Below are positions 1-9,283 of a stretch of DNA of 64,000 bases, one piece after another. Each line of letters begins with the position of its first letter. Position 1 is the stretch's first letter. The DNA is from Lentisphaerota bacterium (GTDB lineage Bacteria > Verrucomicrobiota > Lentisphaeria > Victivallales > Victivallaceae). The stretch spans positions 1-64,000 of the forward strand of contig SUWB01000002.1 of assembly GCA_015061745.1 (NCBI GenBank). Reading direction: 5' to 3'. The translations under genes were made by a program, and so were the position numbers. The notes beneath the pieces were generated by a model. The model saw only the letters and a list, made by a program, of their open reading frames with translations, had not been told where the DNA came from and searched no databases.

Positions 1-118
1 TATTGCCTTCTTTCAGATTCCACCTCACAATGGACACCCTTGGCTTTCGCTAACAGTTCCTACTGACAAGGCCTGTATCGGACTTTCACCGACGAGTCAA
101 TGCGCATGCCGCGCATAC
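1..118 (-). ncRNA. Group IIC intron RNA, 5' portion (domain I), continues beyond left edge
   Basis: Read on the minus strand from 118 downwards, the sequence starts GTATGCGCGGCATGCGCA and then shows GGTGAAAGTCC, CAGTAGGAACTGTTAGCG, CCAAGGGTGTCC and GGAATCTGAA in that order. From memory this is the order and wording of domain I of bacterial group IIC introns (Oceanobacillus iheyensis type). The 5' boundary is placed at the G at 118, giving GUAUG where GUGYG is usual. Only the first part of domain I lies in the window. Domains II-VI and the reverse transcriptase/maturase ORF, if present, lie to the left. It sits immediately behind a terminator hairpin, the known target type for class C introns. 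Confidence in the family is high; the exact first base is uncertain by one or two positions. Confidence 0.85.
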
Positions 119-119
119 C

Positions 120-152
120 AAAAAAAGCCGGAGTATTCATCCGGCTTTTTTT
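120..152 (-). terminator. Rho-independent terminator of the lipid kinase gene; target of the intron
   Basis: A 12-bp perfect stem (121-132 with 140-151), GC-rich at the loop end and A/T-rich at the base, has a 7-nt loop. On the minus strand it is followed by seven T residues and then two G residues, where the intron RNA begins. It lies 13 bp downstream of the kinase stop codon. Confidence 0.85.
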
Positions 153-164
153 GTTCCTTGAATT

Positions 165-791
165 TCAGAAAAAACGAAATCCGATATACAAGCAAGCTCC
201 GACACAAAGGGGAATGGAAAAGTTATCATCCACTTTGAGTTGTTTCTGAAAGAGCTCTGCCGCAGCGGCAAGCACAACGCCTGCCAATCCCCAGAGATAG
301 AATTCCCTGAGTAATCCCGGAATGAAAAGTACTATGGCCAAAGCCGCATATCCGACGATAATAAAGGCGAAAAAGCCTTCCCAGGATTTGCCGTTGACAG
401 TTTTGTGTTTTCCATATTTCCTGCCGATCAGGGCCGCAGCAGCATCCCCTGTCAGCATTACAGCCAGAGCTCCTGCGGCAATGAAAGGTACAAAAAGCAG
501 ATTGACCAGCAATGCCGCCGCCAGAACCGGGGCTCCGCCTGAAACGATCCACTGTCCGGGTTTGACCTCGTTGCGGAGCATTTTTCCGAAAAGTTTACCG
601 TAAAGGCACCCCAGATATTTTCCACCGTTGGCGTAATCGTGTTCTGAAACAAGGGTCAGCACCAGCAAGGCTCCGAAAAGCACGCAGCTGATCCACTGCC
701 ACCTGCCCAGAAGCAGCGTGGCAGCGACCATCCACAAAGAGGAAAGGTGTACAGCTTTACGCTTGATTTCTTCCCAATATGTAATTTCCAT
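165..791 (-). CDS. CTP-dependent lipid/polyprenol kinase-like membrane protein (SEC59/DGK1/VTE5 type)
   Basis: A 208-residue polytopic membrane protein with about six hydrophobic segments. The N-terminal KRKAVHL resembles the RKxxH start of the dolichol kinase / diacylglycerol kinase 1 / phytol kinase family. The central GDAAAALIGRKYGKHK followed by NGKSWEG matches the cytidylyltransferase-like nucleotide site, and the C-terminal VDDNFSIPL is the usual DNxxIPL ending. Family members use CTP to phosphorylate a lipid alcohol at the membrane; the substrate here cannot be told. Databases often label such proteins phosphatidate cytidylyltransferase. The gene starts 19 bp after the hydrolase upstream, so the two are probably co-transcribed, and it ends in a strong terminator. 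No good Shine-Dalgarno site is visible, so translation may depend on the gene before it. Confidence 0.75.
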   Translation of the reverse strand: MEITYWEEIKRKAVHLSSLWMVAATLLLGRWQWISCVLFGALLVLTLVSEHDYANGGKYLGCLYGKLFGKMLRNEVKPGQWIVSGGAPVLAAALLVNLLFVPFIAAGALAVMLTGDAAAALIGRKYGKHKTVNGKSWEGFFAFIIVGYAALAIVLFIPGLLREFYLWGLAGVVLAAAAELFQKQLKVDDNFSIPLCVGACLYIGFRFF

Positions 792-810
792 AAATCAAAG
801 ACATCTGCTG

Positions 811-2625
811 TTAGAAAGAGGTCACATTTCCGCCTGCCAGAGCACAAAAGTCAGCCATATCTCCAAACTGCAATATCCCCGGCACGATCACCGTATGAGA
901 GAATTTAGTCTCTTTTGCCTTATCGTAGCACAATGTTTCAGGAGCTTTTTCCAGCCACAGGGGAGTATCTTCACATCTTGCCGCGGCAAACAGTGCTGCG
1001 GCAACAGCTGCATCTCCGATACCGCCTGCCCCCAGTTTCACTGCTGCACCGAAACGGTCTTGCAGGAATTTTTCGATCATACGGAAATCTTCGATCCACT
1101 TACCCTGTATACATTTGCCGAGCCAGATGAGAGAACGGCTGTAATAGGAATCGTTGGTTGCAGAAAAAAGCAAATTGTTTTCGCCGCCGCCCCAAAGATC
1201 CACCAGTGCAATACCGTATCCCTCTTTCAACAGAGCTTCCAAGATACGGCTTTCGCCCAGATAGAGTTTGGAAATACTCGTTCCAACGATAACGATTTCC
1301 TTTCCCTCAACAGCGGGTTTGCGGAAAAGCAAAGGAGTCAGACGGCCGTCTGAACCTTCGATACCGATACGTTCCCAGCCGTCACGGTCGCTGAACTTTT
1401 CGCTCACAGCAACGGTAATATTGGCAAGGTTCAAAACCTTTGCCAACCGTTCTCTGTCAAAAGTACGGCGTGAAAGAATTTCCTTTTCCTTGACCTTCAA
1501 ATATTCAGGGATCGACATCACTTCTGCCGGACGCTGTCCTTTGGGATAAACCATTACCTCATCTTCAGGCAGAGCTTCATAGTCGGGACAATATTCAACA
1601 GGTTCTCCATCTCCTTTGCCCTTCAGGTGATAATCGAACCAGCCGATTACGGCTTTGACCACGTCAGGACCGAAAAAGTGGTGTTCCTCAGTCACCACCT
1701 GCCGCAGATTTCCCGGCACGCCGCAGGCCCGGAAGATCCGTTTGGCTTCGTCAACAGTGCGGCGGGTTTCAGAAGGATTGAAAGCGGCATTGTTGTCAAG
1801 AACACCGTTGACCGGCATAATGGCACGGGGAGCCACAAGGGCAAGAACTTCAGCTTCATTGGCAATATCAAGACCGCCGGGCAGAAGTTCACACATACAG
1901 TTGGAACAAAGAACATAGGATTTGAAACTGCCCACACTGACCACCGGCACAGCGGCAGTGATACGTTCATCCATAGCGGCCAGCCACATTGTCTGATTGC
2001 CGCCGCCGGAAGCCCCGCAAGCTCCGATGCGGTCTTTGATCACATAGGGCAAAGAACAAAGCAAGTCGACACCCCGCATATTGTCAACCACCTGAAATCC
2101 CATAAGGGATTCACCGATCTGCATCAAAGATCCCCCCAGCAGATTGCCGTGATAGGAGTATACGCCGTGTTCAGGACAGCGTTCTCCGGAACCGAAAGCA
2201 TCAACTGCCAGCACAACATATCCCAGTTGTGCAAGGATATGTCCCCGCATCTGCACTCTGGCGGCAAGGCGGCCCTGTGACCAGTGACCGTGCATATTGA
2301 TCACAGCGGGGAAAGGTCCTTCGCCTTTGGGAACATAAAGATTACCTGTGACCCGGACACCGGGACGGCTGACATAACTCAGACAGAGGATACTGTAACT
2401 CTCCCGCTCAATGGTCTTGGTAATTTCCACATCAAGGGGAAGAGTGTGGTCTATTTCAGCCCCCATAGCCTGCATAATTTTTTTACGCAGCTCTGCGGGG
2501 TTCCAATCATCAAGAGAAAAAGGCACCTGGTGCAGACGGTCTTTTTTGATTGCAGCAGTACGCAGTTCAGCTTCGGCAAGGGTGCCGAGAAAACCGCCGT
2601 TGAACACATTAGGCAGATTGATCAT
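811..2625 (-). CDS. Alpha/beta hydrolase, acetyl-xylan-esterase-like
   Basis: A 604-residue protein without a signal peptide. Residues about 85-335 form an alpha/beta-hydrolase domain: MHGHWSQGR oxyanion region near 111, nucleophile Ser206 in GASGGGN, probable Asp277 in GVLDNNA and His near 315 in EEHHFF. This arrangement is typical of the large esterases (Abhydrolase_7 / acetyl xylan esterase group) that remove acyl groups from plant glycans. The C-terminal 250 residues form a second domain that seems to be a degenerate hydrolase repeat (IVIVGTSISKLYLGES, then IALVDLWGGGENN) and may be structural. The missing signal peptide suggests action on imported oligosaccharides. The gene is followed after 19 bp by the lipid kinase gene, and the beta-helix gene ends 29 bp before its start. 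The gene at 53346 has a similar fold and size. Confidence 0.75.
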   Translation of the reverse strand: MINLPNVFNGGFLGTLAEAELRTAAIKKDRLHQVPFSLDDWNPAELRKKIMQAMGAEIDHTLPLDVEITKTIERESYSILCLSYVSRPGVRVTGNLYVPKGEGPFPAVINMHGHWSQGRLAARVQMRGHILAQLGYVVLAVDAFGSGERCPEHGVYSYHGNLLGGSLMQIGESLMGFQVVDNMRGVDLLCSLPYVIKDRIGACGASGGGNQTMWLAAMDERITAAVPVVSVGSFKSYVLCSNCMCELLPGGLDIANEAEVLALVAPRAIMPVNGVLDNNAAFNPSETRRTVDEAKRIFRACGVPGNLRQVVTEEHHFFGPDVVKAVIGWFDYHLKGKGDGEPVEYCPDYEALPEDEVMVYPKGQRPAEVMSIPEYLKVKEKEILSRRTFDRERLAKVLNLANITVAVSEKFSDRDGWERIGIEGSDGRLTPLLFRKPAVEGKEIVIVGTSISKLYLGESRILEALLKEGYGIALVDLWGGGENNLLFSATNDSYYSRSLIWLGKCIQGKWIEDFRMIEKFLQDRFGAAVKLGAGGIGDAAVAAALFAAARCEDTPLWLEKAPETLCYDKAKETKFSHTVIVPGILQFGDMADFCALAGGNVTSF

Positions 2626-2654
2626 TTTTTACATCTTTCTTTTTTTGATAAAGT

Positions 2655-5600
2655 TTATTTAAAAATGGAAAAATCAGCACCCAGATTTTCGCCGTTGCGG
2701 CCCTTGCCCCGGGCGGGAGAATCTTTGCGTAATGTAAAATCCTTTCCGGGAGCATCGACAAAAAGAGGATCCGCTTCAACGGCGTGCTTTTCAACGCCGA
2801 AACGCTTTTGAGTTTCCGCCAGCGTCAGAGGCATATCCTTTTTGAGAACGTGCCAGACAGCACTGTATATGGGATGAGTCTTATGACGGCCAAAGGCATA
2901 ATACCGCTGCATCGGGGCACGTTTTGTTTTCCAGTAAAGGTTGTAGTCACAATAAACGTGAGGCCCGTGAACAGCCACAGAAACAGCGGGACTGTTGTGA
3001 TTGGAAACAGTATCAACAAAGATATTGTTGTAGATCGTCGTTTTGCCGCCTTTCAGACATCCGACGTGAATGGCATTGACGCCGCCGCCGGAAAAGGTAC
3101 AGTTGCGGATCGTCACATCTTTGCCGGGATAGATCCAAATGCCGTGGAATCCGGAATCAAAAACACAGTTTTCGATCAGCATCCCCTTGGGATCATAGCC
3201 GAAAAGATGAATATTGCCCGTACCGCCGTGAGCGGGACGCTGGAAATAACAATTGCGTAAAGTGAAATTGACCACATTGCTGGTACTGATCGTCTTGCCC
3301 CCTGCAGAATAAGGAAGGCCTGTAAACTGGAATCCCTCAACAGTCACATTGCGGGTATTGACGCTCATAATACAATAGTTGAGCAATCCGGCAAGATTCA
3401 ATATCGCTTTGCCGGGGATACGGCTTTTCAGCGTGATCCCGGAAAGGTAAACAGGGACAGATTCAGTATAGACTCCGGGGCCTACCAGAATCGTATCACC
3501 GGGACCGGCTTTGGCCATAGCTTCACAAATGGAACGGAATGCGCCGGGAGCTTTTTTGTCAACGTGCAAAGTCACAGGTTTATGGTCAAATTTTTCAGGC
3601 ATCTTAAAATTGAGGGTGCGACTGACCATTTTCTGTCCGCTGATGGGATAGAAATAAAAGGTGATCTTATACTCTTTCCCGGGGAGGAATTTCTGAAGAA
3701 GCACCTGACCGGAGCTTTCTCTCAAAGAGCCCTGATTTACACCGGCGGAACTGTTGTGACGCCGTTCAGAAAGGGAATAACTGCGGACAGAGACATTGCA
3801 ATAGTGCCGGGGAGTACTCCAGCTGACCATTACACTGTCAGAACTTACAGCCTTGGCAAAAAGGTTTTCAACCAAAACAGGAAGAGCCGCCACAGCAGTC
3901 GGCCGGCCGCCTATGGCACTGCAATCCAGTCCGGCACAAGCGAGATCACTTCCCGCCGGAAGTGAAAAATCAGCCCCAAGTTTCACATTGCGGAAAAAAC
4001 TTTTGTGAGCTTCGCTGACTTTTTTCTGAAATGCCCCAAGGGAACTTTGAGAGGTGAAACAGTTGTTTTCACTAACCATTCCGGCAGCGGCAAAAGCGTT
4101 TCCGCTGCCGCATACGAGAGAATTTCTCAAGGTGACTTTTCCGGAGATCCGGGAATCCTGAAGCGTGGTATTTTCCAGGATCACTCTTTTTCCCTGCACA
4201 TCACACCCATCAAAAACAGAACGGCGTACCCGGATATCTCCGCTCACACGGAAAGAACTTCTCTTAAATATGATCCCGTCAACAACAGTTTGTCCTTTGC
4301 TGATGAAAACAGCTCCGTTGACAATAACTTTCCCGCCCTGATAATTAGCCAGCTTGACATTTCCTGCAAACACAGCCTTTCCGGTATAAGTTCCGGGCAG
4401 CAGGTAAACAGTGGCTTCTTTTCCCTGCACTTTGCTGAGTGCACTTCCGAAAGAAGCGGCCTTTTCAGGGATAGAACCGTCGCCGCTGCCCTTGGGAGAA
4501 ACATAAATAACATTTCCGGCCTTGGGGAAAGCTCCTTTTCCCAAATAAGGACTGTCGGGACGCAGACGGAAATCGTGATGATACACATCAGCAAATTTTC
4601 CTTTAGTGCGGTCTTTAAGATAGAGATTATCTTTGATAACGGGGGTATATTTTTTCCCCGAGGTCAGATAACCGATTTGAATATCTCCTCCGGCACAGGT
4701 ATTGTTGGCAAGCAAAGCCGAACCGTCATCTGTGGCATAGAGACTTACGCCGCCGCCGTAAAACACATTTCCGGTCTGGGTAGTGAATTTACGGATTCCT
4801 CCTTTATTACGCATCAGGTGACTGCCGCACCGTTCCCGGTCAGTGGCAATGACAGTATTGTCAATAATGTCGCTGCTGCTGAAACTGCCGTAATGAGCAA
4901 TATTGTACACATTGCCCTCGCTTCCTGTTTTAGCCCCCTTGAAAGGCGAAGTGGTACCGCAGGTATCCACGGTATTTCCTTTGATGAGACACTTGTCCCC
5001 GTCGCCTGCAAGCTGAAGTCCGGTGCCGGCAACTCTGAAAACTTTGTTGTTGATCATCTTGGAGTTTTTAACTTTTCCGTAGAACATAATACCGCAGGTA
5101 CCGCCGTAAACAGTATTGTTGCGGACGGTCACATTGTCAGCAGGAGCATTGACACGGATATTCTGTCCCGGGAAAAATGCGACGTGGAAATTTTCCCAGA
5201 TAATATTGCTGCCGTAGATCATAACCCCTTTGCTGAAACCGTAAACGCCTGTGATATTTCCGGAAAAAGGCACCAGATCAACAAATCCTGCACCATAACG
5301 GGAACTGCCGGCAAAATAGGGAATGAACTGGAAACACAAACCTTCAGGATGTTCCCCCCTTAAAGTGTTGACATAAAGTTTTCCGTTTCTTTTGTCGAGC
5401 ATAAAAGCCCCCGGCTGGCGGTCAAGCATTTCCAGAGAATCGACACGCATATAGCGGTTGAGTTCTTTGGAGTCAAAAAGCATACAGATTTCCAAATCGC
5501 TGACCGATTCATAAATAAAGCGGAAACCTGCTGTTTTTTTCCATTTGTTTTTTACGGGCAATGCTCCTGTCAAAAGAGCCGTCTCCCCGGGAGCTCCCCG

Positions 5601-5843
5601 AAACACGATAGGCTTGTCAGGCGTACCGGACACGCCCCGAATCAGCACCAGTTCCCGGTACGTTCCTCCCCGAACCGTGACAATATCGCCGGCTTTGACG
5701 GCCTTGACTGCCCTGCTGATGGTTTTGAAAGGACGAGTTCTGCTGCCGTCTGATTTATCATCACCTGAGTTGGAAACAAAATACTCTTTTCCGCAACACA
5801 AAAAGGTTGCTGCCAGCATCAGTAACAAGGCGGTTTTTTTCAT
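2655..5843 (-). CDS. Secreted right-handed beta-helix protein, copy 1
   Basis: A 1062-residue protein with an N-terminal signal (MKKTALLLMLAATFLCCG). Right after it comes YFVSNSGDDKSDGS..PFKTI..AVKAGDIVTVRGGTY, the DUF1565-like opening of parallel beta-helix polysaccharide lyases. Similar openings recur near residues 445 (YVSPKGSGDGS) and 760 (HVDKKAPGAFRSI..GPGDTILVGPGVY), so there appear to be three beta-helix blocks. A fibronectin-type-III-like stretch lies near 655-755. Many NNTV/NCVF turns fit helix coils. Such proteins bind or cleave uronic-acid-rich glycans outside the cell or in the periplasm; lyase activity is not proven here. The gene is a tandem paralogue of the next one (6021-9224), with the same length, domain order and the same ending GADFSIFK. 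Confidence 0.75.
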   Translation of the reverse strand: MKKTALLLMLAATFLCCGKEYFVSNSGDDKSDGSRTRPFKTISRAVKAVKAGDIVTVRGGTYRELVLIRGVSGTPDKPIVFRGAPGETALLTGALPVKNKWKKTAGFRFIYESVSDLEICMLFDSKELNRYMRVDSLEMLDRQPGAFMLDKRNGKLYVNTLRGEHPEGLCFQFIPYFAGSSRYGAGFVDLVPFSGNITGVYGFSKGVMIYGSNIIWENFHVAFFPGQNIRVNAPADNVTVRNNTVYGGTCGIMFYGKVKNSKMINNKVFRVAGTGLQLAGDGDKCLIKGNTVDTCGTTSPFKGAKTGSEGNVYNIAHYGSFSSSDIIDNTVIATDRERCGSHLMRNKGGIRKFTTQTGNVFYGGGVSLYATDDGSALLANNTCAGGDIQIGYLTSGKKYTPVIKDNLYLKDRTKGKFADVYHHDFRLRPDSPYLGKGAFPKAGNVIYVSPKGSGDGSIPEKAASFGSALSKVQGKEATVYLLPGTYTGKAVFAGNVKLANYQGGKVIVNGAVFISKGQTVVDGIIFKRSSFRVSGDIRVRRSVFDGCDVQGKRVILENTTLQDSRISGKVTLRNSLVCGSGNAFAAAGMVSENNCFTSQSSLGAFQKKVSEAHKSFFRNVKLGADFSLPAGSDLACAGLDCSAIGGRPTAVAALPVLVENLFAKAVSSDSVMVSWSTPRHYCNVSVRSYSLSERRHNSSAGVNQGSLRESSGQVLLQKFLPGKEYKITFYFYPISGQKMVSRTLNFKMPEKFDHKPVTLHVDKKAPGAFRSICEAMAKAGPGDTILVGPGVYTESVPVYLSGITLKSRIPGKAILNLAGLLNYCIMSVNTRNVTVEGFQFTGLPYSAGGKTISTSNVVNFTLRNCYFQRPAHGGTGNIHLFGYDPKGMLIENCVFDSGFHGIWIYPGKDVTIRNCTFSGGGVNAIHVGCLKGGKTTIYNNIFVDTVSNHNSPAVSVAVHGPHVYCDYNLYWKTKRAPMQRYYAFGRHKTHPIYSAVWHVLKKDMPLTLAETQKRFGVEKHAVEADPLFVDAPGKDFTLRKDSPARGKGRNGENLGADFSIFK

Positions 5844-5945
5844 AACTTTTCTCTTATTTTACATAACATAAACGAATTTTTATGCTTTTATACTTCAATT
5901 TCTTTAAGTTACATCCTGTTCACGCTTTTTTCAAGGGGGAAAACA

Positions 5946-5978
5946 CAAAAAAAACGGCAGAATGTATTTCTGCCGTTT
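5946..5978 (-). terminator. Rho-independent terminator after beta-helix gene copy 2
   Basis: A 10-bp stem (5952-5961 with 5969-5978) with a 7-nt loop, followed on the minus strand by a run of T residues. It separates the two beta-helix genes, so copy 1 (5843 downwards) probably has its own promoter in 5844-5945. That stretch is AT-rich, and no clear -35/-10 pair was picked out. Confidence 0.8.
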
Positions 5979-6020
5979 CAACGTGATCTTCTGCTTTTTC
6001 ACGCAGAAAATCTCAAATTT

Positions 6021-9000
6021 TTACTTGAAGATGGAAAAATCTGCTCCGATATTTTTACCATTCCGTCCCCGTTTGAGTGCCGGGGAGCCGGGCTTCAAGG
6101 TAAAGTCGGCTTTGGCAACATCTGTGAAGCAGGGATCAGCTTCAATGGCGTGTTTTTCAATTCCAAAACGCTTCTGAACTTCTTTCAAAGTCGGCGGCAT
6201 ATTTCTTTTCTTCACACTCCAGGGGGCACTGTAAGTATGTCCTTTTTTGTGCCGTCCGAAGCCGTAGTAACACTGTTTGGGTGCCCGTTGGGTCTTCCAG
6301 TAAATGTTATAGTCGCAGTAGATGTGGGGACCGTGTTCCGCAACAGTAACAGGGGGGCTGTTATGATTGGAAACAGTATCCTGAAAAATATTGTTGTAGA
6401 TCTCAGTTTTCCACCCCTGTTCACATCCGACGTGAATGGCGTTGACTCCGTTGCCGTAGAAAGAACAGTTGCGGATCGTCACATTTTTTCCGGGATAGAT
6501 CCAAATGCCGTGGAATCCTGAATCGAACATACAGTTTTCAACAAGAACTCCGTCAACGTGATGGCCGAGGAACTGGATATTGCTGACACCTCTCCCCTTG
6601 TCAGGACGATGGAAGAAACAGTTGCGGACAGTCACATTTTTGGTGTCGCTGAGCCAGAGGGTCTTGGCTCCGGCAGAATAGGGCAGACCGATGAACTGAA
6701 AACCGTCAATAGTCACATTGGAAGCCCCTTTGACCTTAATGGCATAATTCAGCAGATTGGCCACATTGAGGAAGGCTTTTCCGGGAACTTTGCTCTTGAG
6801 CGTAAGACCGGAAAGATAAACATTAAGTTCCTCAGTATAGACTCCGGGAGCCACGATAATGGTATCGCCGGGGCCCGCCTTGAGCAGAGCCGCAGAAATG
6901 GAACGGAATGCTCCTTTTGCCTTGGGATCGACTGTCAAAGTAACCGGCTTGTGGGTAAAATCTTTGGAAATTTTAACCGTCAGATGTTTGGACATCATCT
7001 TTTCGCCGTTGATGGGATAGTAGAAACATTTGAAAATGTAAGTATTTCCGGGAACAAGTTTCTGTACCAGCACCTCTCCGTGAGTGGAACGCAGTCTGCC
7101 CTGTTCAGATGAACCGCCGAAAAAAGTTTTCTTGGTTTCAACGCAAGAAACTCTCACATTGACATTGCAATAGCCACGGGGGACATCCCAGCTGACCAGA
7201 ACACTGTCAGCACTGATCTGACGCCCCTGAAGATTCTCAATGGAAATACTCTGTTTGAAAGGAGCAACTTTCTGTCCTCCGATAACACTGCAGTCGATAC
7301 CGAGACAGGCAAGAGCACTGCCGGCAGGAAGTGTATAGTCGGCGTTAAGTTTCACCGCCTTAAAGAAGCTCTTGTGCTGTTCTTTCACCTTGCTTTGGAA
7401 AGAAGTCAAAGCTCCCTTCACGTTGAAACAGTTGTTTTCGCTGATCATTCCATTGGCGGCAAAGCTGTTGCCGGTACCGCAGACAAAGGAGTTCCGCAAA
7501 GTGATCTTTCCTGAAACAGCACTGTTGCGGAAAGTGTCATTTTCAAAAATCACACTGCTTCCTGTTACTTTGCACTTGTCAAAAACAGAACGTCTGACAA
7601 GAAGTTTCCCCTGAATGATCACAGTGCTGTTTTGGAAAACGATACCGTCAATGGTCACATTGCCTTTTCCTTTGATTTCGCCGTTGGCAAAAATGACTTT
7701 TCCCCCTTCAGCATTGGCGAGCTTGACATCACTGCTGACAACAGCTTTTCCGGAATAGGTCCCGGGCAGCATATAGACCACAGCCTTTGCTCCGCGGATT
7801 TTTTTCAGAGCCTCAGCCAGCGATGAAGCTTTGGCAGGGACAGAGCCGTCACCCTTGCCGTCAGGTTTCACATAGAGCATATTTCCGGCCTTGGGGAAAG
7901 CTCCTTTTCCCAGGTGGGGACTGTCAGGCTGCAGCCGGAAATCCCGGTGGTACACATCGGCAAATTTGGGATCTTGTTTGTCACGGATAAAGAGGTTATC
8001 CTTGATAGTGGGTTCATACTTGTTTTCAGTTTTCAGAGTCCCGATATTGATCTGCCCCTGAAAACAGGTATTGTTGGCAAGGAGAGCTGAACTTTTTTCA
8101 CCGGCATACAAGCTGACACCGCCGCCGTAAAACACGTTTCCGGTCTGGGTGGTGAATCGGCGGATCGCTCCTTTGTTACGCATCAGCGTTCTGCCGCAAC
8201 GGTCTTTATCAGTGGAAACGACTGTGTTGTCAATAATATCGGAATAAGAAAAAGCTCCATAGTGAGCAATGTTGAAAATATTTCCGGAAGATCCTTCTTT
8301 GGCTCCCTTGAAAGGTGAACAGGCTCCGCAGTTAAAAACATAGTTGCCTTTGACCAGACACTTTGTCCCGTCCCCTGACAGCTGGATACCTGTTCCGGCC
8401 ACCCGGAAAACACGATTATTGACAATGGTACAGTTCCGGACGGCACCGTAAAGCATAATGCCGCAAGTACCGCCGAAAACAGTGTTGTTGCGGACAGTCA
8501 CATATTGGGCAGGTTTATTGACCCGGATCCCCTGCCCCGGCCAGAAACCGACAGTAAAGTTTTCAATAATCAAATGACTTCCATACACAATGATACCTTT
8601 GTTCATCTGATAGAGACCAGTTGTATCTGCGGAATAAGGCTGCAGGATATTTCCTGTACGGCCGCCGCCGTGTCCGGCTTCACTTTTGCCTCCCCACCAG
8701 GGAATGATCACCACACCGATAGAATTGGGGTTGCGTCCGGAAAAGGTATTGATATAGAGTTTTCCACTCTTTTTGTCCAGCAGATAAGCACCGGGCGTTT
8801 TGTCAAGAAGCTTCATATCTTCCACCCCCAGATAGCGGTTGAGCAATATGGAGTCAAAAAGCATATTGATCGCATAGGGGGTGGAACTTTCATAAACAAA
8901 GCGGTATCCGGGAGTCTTTTTCCAGGTTTCGCCAACAGGAATCCCGCCGTACAGAAAAGCTGTTTCTCCGGGAGCTCCACGGAATGTAATAGGTTTTTCT

Positions 9001-9224
9001 GCCGTTCCTGAAGCGTTGATCCGCACCTGTTCGCGGTAGGTACCGCCACGGACGGTCACAATATCTCCGGGCTTGACAACGGAAGCTGCTTTGTTTATGG
9101 TTTTGAAGGGTTTTTCTGCAGTTCCCGGCCATTTATCGTTTCCAGAGGGGGAAACGATATACTCCCTGGCACAACAGCAGGCACACAGACACAAAGTCAA
9201 CAAAAATGTAATTTTTCTCATCAT
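6021..9224 (-). CDS. Secreted right-handed beta-helix protein, copy 2
   Basis: A 1067-residue paralogue of 2655-5843. The signal peptide region MMRKITFLLTLCLCACCCA is unusually rich in cysteine. A lipoprotein or an ordinary signal peptide are both possible, with cleavage before REYIVSPSGNDK most likely. The three beta-helix openings recur (YIVSPSGNDKWPG at about 23, LYVKPDGKGDGS at about 447, LTVDPKAKGAFRSI at about 765), with a fibronectin-III-like stretch between 660 and 755. NCSFYGNGVNAIHVGC and DTVSNHNSP are almost word for word as in copy 1, so the last third is the best conserved part. The AAGGAA site 8-9 bases before the ATG at 9224 supports this start. Likely exported and active on glycans; no catalytic residue can be named. 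Confidence 0.75.
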   Translation of the reverse strand: MMRKITFLLTLCLCACCCAREYIVSPSGNDKWPGTAEKPFKTINKAASVVKPGDIVTVRGGTYREQVRINASGTAEKPITFRGAPGETAFLYGGIPVGETWKKTPGYRFVYESSTPYAINMLFDSILLNRYLGVEDMKLLDKTPGAYLLDKKSGKLYINTFSGRNPNSIGVVIIPWWGGKSEAGHGGGRTGNILQPYSADTTGLYQMNKGIIVYGSHLIIENFTVGFWPGQGIRVNKPAQYVTVRNNTVFGGTCGIMLYGAVRNCTIVNNRVFRVAGTGIQLSGDGTKCLVKGNYVFNCGACSPFKGAKEGSSGNIFNIAHYGAFSYSDIIDNTVVSTDKDRCGRTLMRNKGAIRRFTTQTGNVFYGGGVSLYAGEKSSALLANNTCFQGQINIGTLKTENKYEPTIKDNLFIRDKQDPKFADVYHRDFRLQPDSPHLGKGAFPKAGNMLYVKPDGKGDGSVPAKASSLAEALKKIRGAKAVVYMLPGTYSGKAVVSSDVKLANAEGGKVIFANGEIKGKGNVTIDGIVFQNSTVIIQGKLLVRRSVFDKCKVTGSSVIFENDTFRNSAVSGKITLRNSFVCGTGNSFAANGMISENNCFNVKGALTSFQSKVKEQHKSFFKAVKLNADYTLPAGSALACLGIDCSVIGGQKVAPFKQSISIENLQGRQISADSVLVSWDVPRGYCNVNVRVSCVETKKTFFGGSSEQGRLRSTHGEVLVQKLVPGNTYIFKCFYYPINGEKMMSKHLTVKISKDFTHKPVTLTVDPKAKGAFRSISAALLKAGPGDTIIVAPGVYTEELNVYLSGLTLKSKVPGKAFLNVANLLNYAIKVKGASNVTIDGFQFIGLPYSAGAKTLWLSDTKNVTVRNCFFHRPDKGRGVSNIQFLGHHVDGVLVENCMFDSGFHGIWIYPGKNVTIRNCSFYGNGVNAIHVGCEQGWKTEIYNNIFQDTVSNHNSPPVTVAEHGPHIYCDYNIYWKTQRAPKQCYYGFGRHKKGHTYSAPWSVKKRNMPPTLKEVQKRFGIEKHAIEADPCFTDVAKADFTLKPGSPALKRGRNGKNIGADFSIFK

Positions 9225-9283
9225 ACAACGATTTCCTTTTTTGGGAGTATGTATTGAATATTCTTCCTTTAGTGTCCTTAATT

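Noticed and set aside
165-791. CDP-diacylglycerol synthase (CdsA)
   Set aside because: It lacks the S-x-x-K-R-x-x-K-D-x-x-x-x-x-x-P-G-H-G-G signature of CdsA and ends in DNFSIPL as in the DGK1/VTE5 group.
4005-5363. 452-residue plus-strand ORF opposite the beta-helix gene
   Set aside because: A shadow frame of the minus-strand gene; no ribosome site, no family pattern, and the opposite frame has signal peptide and domains.
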